Source: Verrucomicrobiota bacterium
GTDB taxonomy: Bacteria > Verrucomicrobiota > Verrucomicrobiia > Chthoniobacterales > UBA10450
NCBI GenBank assembly: GCA_003219945.1
Contig: QHQV01000064.1
Location: 1 to 6,258 of the forward strand
Length of the DNA: 6,258 bases
Direction of reading: 5' to 3'
The notes under the pieces are model-generated. The model searched no databases and had not been told where the DNA came from. It was given only the letters and a program-made list of their open reading frames with translations. Of the stretch, positions 5,271 through 6,258 are shown one piece after another. Each line of letters starts with the position of its first letter. Position 1 is the first letter of the stretch. Both the position numbers and the translations under genes were made by a program.

Positions 5271-6258
5271 TTACTGGCGACGGACGAGAAAAATATGTGC
5301 GGGTTGAATTTCGGGATCCAATTCAACGTAATTTCGCCGTCCGCGCCAGGTGTAACGCGCGTCATTCAACAGATCGTGCACCTGATACTCGTCCGTCGCC
5401 ATCTGCCCAAATTCCTCAATCGGCACATGGACAAACGAATTTTGCTTACGAAACGGATCAAGATTCACTACTACAAGGATGATGTTGTCGCGCGCGGGGG
5501 TCATCTTGCCGTAGAACAAAATCGCGTCGTTATCGGCGGGATAGAAGCGTAGATTCGTGTACATCTGAAGCGCGCGGTTCTGTTTTCGGATTCGGTTTAT
5601 GCGCGCGATCCAATTTTTGATGTTTCCTTGCGCATTCCAATCACGCTCCTTGAATTGGTACTTCTCGGAATCGAGATACTCCTCGCGACCTGGCAACGCC
5701 TCGTTCTCGCACAGCTCGTATCCGCTGTAGATTCCGTAAAGAGGCGAAAGCGTTGCCGCCATAAGCACCCGAGTCATGAACGCAGGGCGACCGCCCTCTT
5801 GAAGCACAAACGGGAGGATGTCGGGCGTGTTCGGCCAGAGGTTAGGCCGAAAATATTCGCTCATCTCGGTCTGCGTAAGCTCCGTGAAATAGTCGATCAG
5901 CTCCTGCTTCGAAATTCGCCACGTGAAATAGGTGTAGCTCTGGTTGAAGCCGGCTCTGGCCAGCGACTTCATCATCTTTGGCCTGGTGAACGCTTCGGCG
6001 AGAAAAATCGCGTCCGGATAGTTTTCGCGAACACCTTCGATCAAATACTCCCAGAAGGCGACCGGCTTGGTGTGCGGATTGTCCACGCGAAAGATTCGCA
6101 CACCGCGCTCGGCCCAAAACAGCACGATGCTTTTCATCTCAGTCCAGAGCTCGCGCCAGTTTTCACATCGAAAGTTTATCGGATAAATGTCTTCGTATTT
6201 TTTCGGCGGGTTCTCCGCGTATTTGATCGTGCCGTCCGGCCGTTTGTAGAACCATTCC
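5271..6258 (-). CDS. glgE: Alpha-1,4-glucan:maltose-1-phosphate maltosyltransferase GlgE, 5'-partial (C-terminal 328 aa)
   Basis: GlgE (glycoside hydrolase family 13, subfamily 3) moves maltose from alpha-maltose-1-phosphate to the end of an alpha-1,4-glucan in the cytoplasm, building glycogen-like polymer from maltose-1-phosphate made by TreS/Pep2 or GlgM. The frame is open to the window edge, beginning EWFYKRPDGTIKYAENPPKK, which is typical just before the catalytic core. Counting from that Glu, the nucleophile is D59 in RIFRVDNPHTKP, the acid/base is E88 in FLAEAFTRPKM and the third acid is D146 in NTPDI. Other family signatures are NQSYTYFTWR, YGIYSGYELCENEALPG and EEYLDSEKY. The C-terminal beta domain (about residues 240-328) closes with PAHIFLVRRQ and TAA. 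Known GlgE proteins are about 660 residues, so roughly half is present and it looks intact. The link with the operon downstream seems to be position only. Confidence 0.95.
   Translation of the reverse strand, partial: EWFYKRPDGTIKYAENPPKKYEDIYPINFRCENWRELWTEMKSIVLFWAERGVRIFRVDNPHTKPVAFWEYLIEGVRENYPDAIFLAEAFTRPKMMKSLARAGFNQSYTYFTWRISKQELIDYFTELTQTEMSEYFRPNLWPNTPDILPFVLQEGGRPAFMTRVLMAATLSPLYGIYSGYELCENEALPGREEYLDSEKYQFKERDWNAQGNIKNWIARINRIRKQNRALQMYTNLRFYPADNDAILFYGKMTPARDNIILVVVNLDPFRKQNSFVHVPIEEFGQMATDEYQVHDLLNDARYTWRGRRNYVELDPEIQPAHIFLVRRQ

Overview
The window is a compact, single-direction stretch of bacterial chromosome: every convincing gene is on the minus strand, so the order of transcription runs from high to low coordinates. 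The base composition is moderately GC-rich. Three things resemble soil Verrucomicrobiota (Chthoniobacterales-like): the gene families, the degenerate GATnCG heptamer repeats at gene borders, and a palindromic element inserted in a coding region. This placement is an inference from recalled patterns and is not proven by the window.

Layout in transcription order. (1) 6258-5271: the C-terminal half of GlgE, the maltose-1-phosphate maltosyltransferase of the GlgE glucan pathway, cut by the window edge. (2) 5270-5100: a 171-base gap with a 12-bp palindrome and a plausible sigma-70-like promoter. (3) 5099-1278: a tight four-gene operon of an ExbB/TolQ-type proton channel protein, a 62-residue small protein, an ExbD/TolR-type protein and an 823-residue exported TPR protein. 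Each of the three junctions is a 4-base stop/start overlap (GTGA, ATGA, ATGA). (4) 1277-1206: a 72-base gap with an extended -10 promoter candidate. (5) 1205-1: the N-terminal three quarters or so of HsdM, the type I restriction-modification DNA methyltransferase. It is broken by a one-base frameshift in a run of five G and runs off the window.

The operon looks like an ion-driven envelope motor of the Tol/Ton type. ExbB and ExbD would form the inner-membrane proton channel, and the secreted TPR protein would act in the periplasm, by analogy with CpoB (YbgF) in Tol-Pal systems. No TonB or TolA is visible here. The 62-residue protein has no family I recognise. It lies inside a 185-bp unit bounded by inverted arrays of degenerate heptamers, whose edges coincide with the stop codon of exbB and the start codon of exbD.

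Two repeat families affect coding sequence. The heptamer arrays enclose the small gene. In hsdM, an in-frame insertion of about 27 codons holds two perfect hairpins, placed between the N-terminal helical domain and the methyltransferase domain. These, with the hsdM frameshift, are the main points for follow-up.
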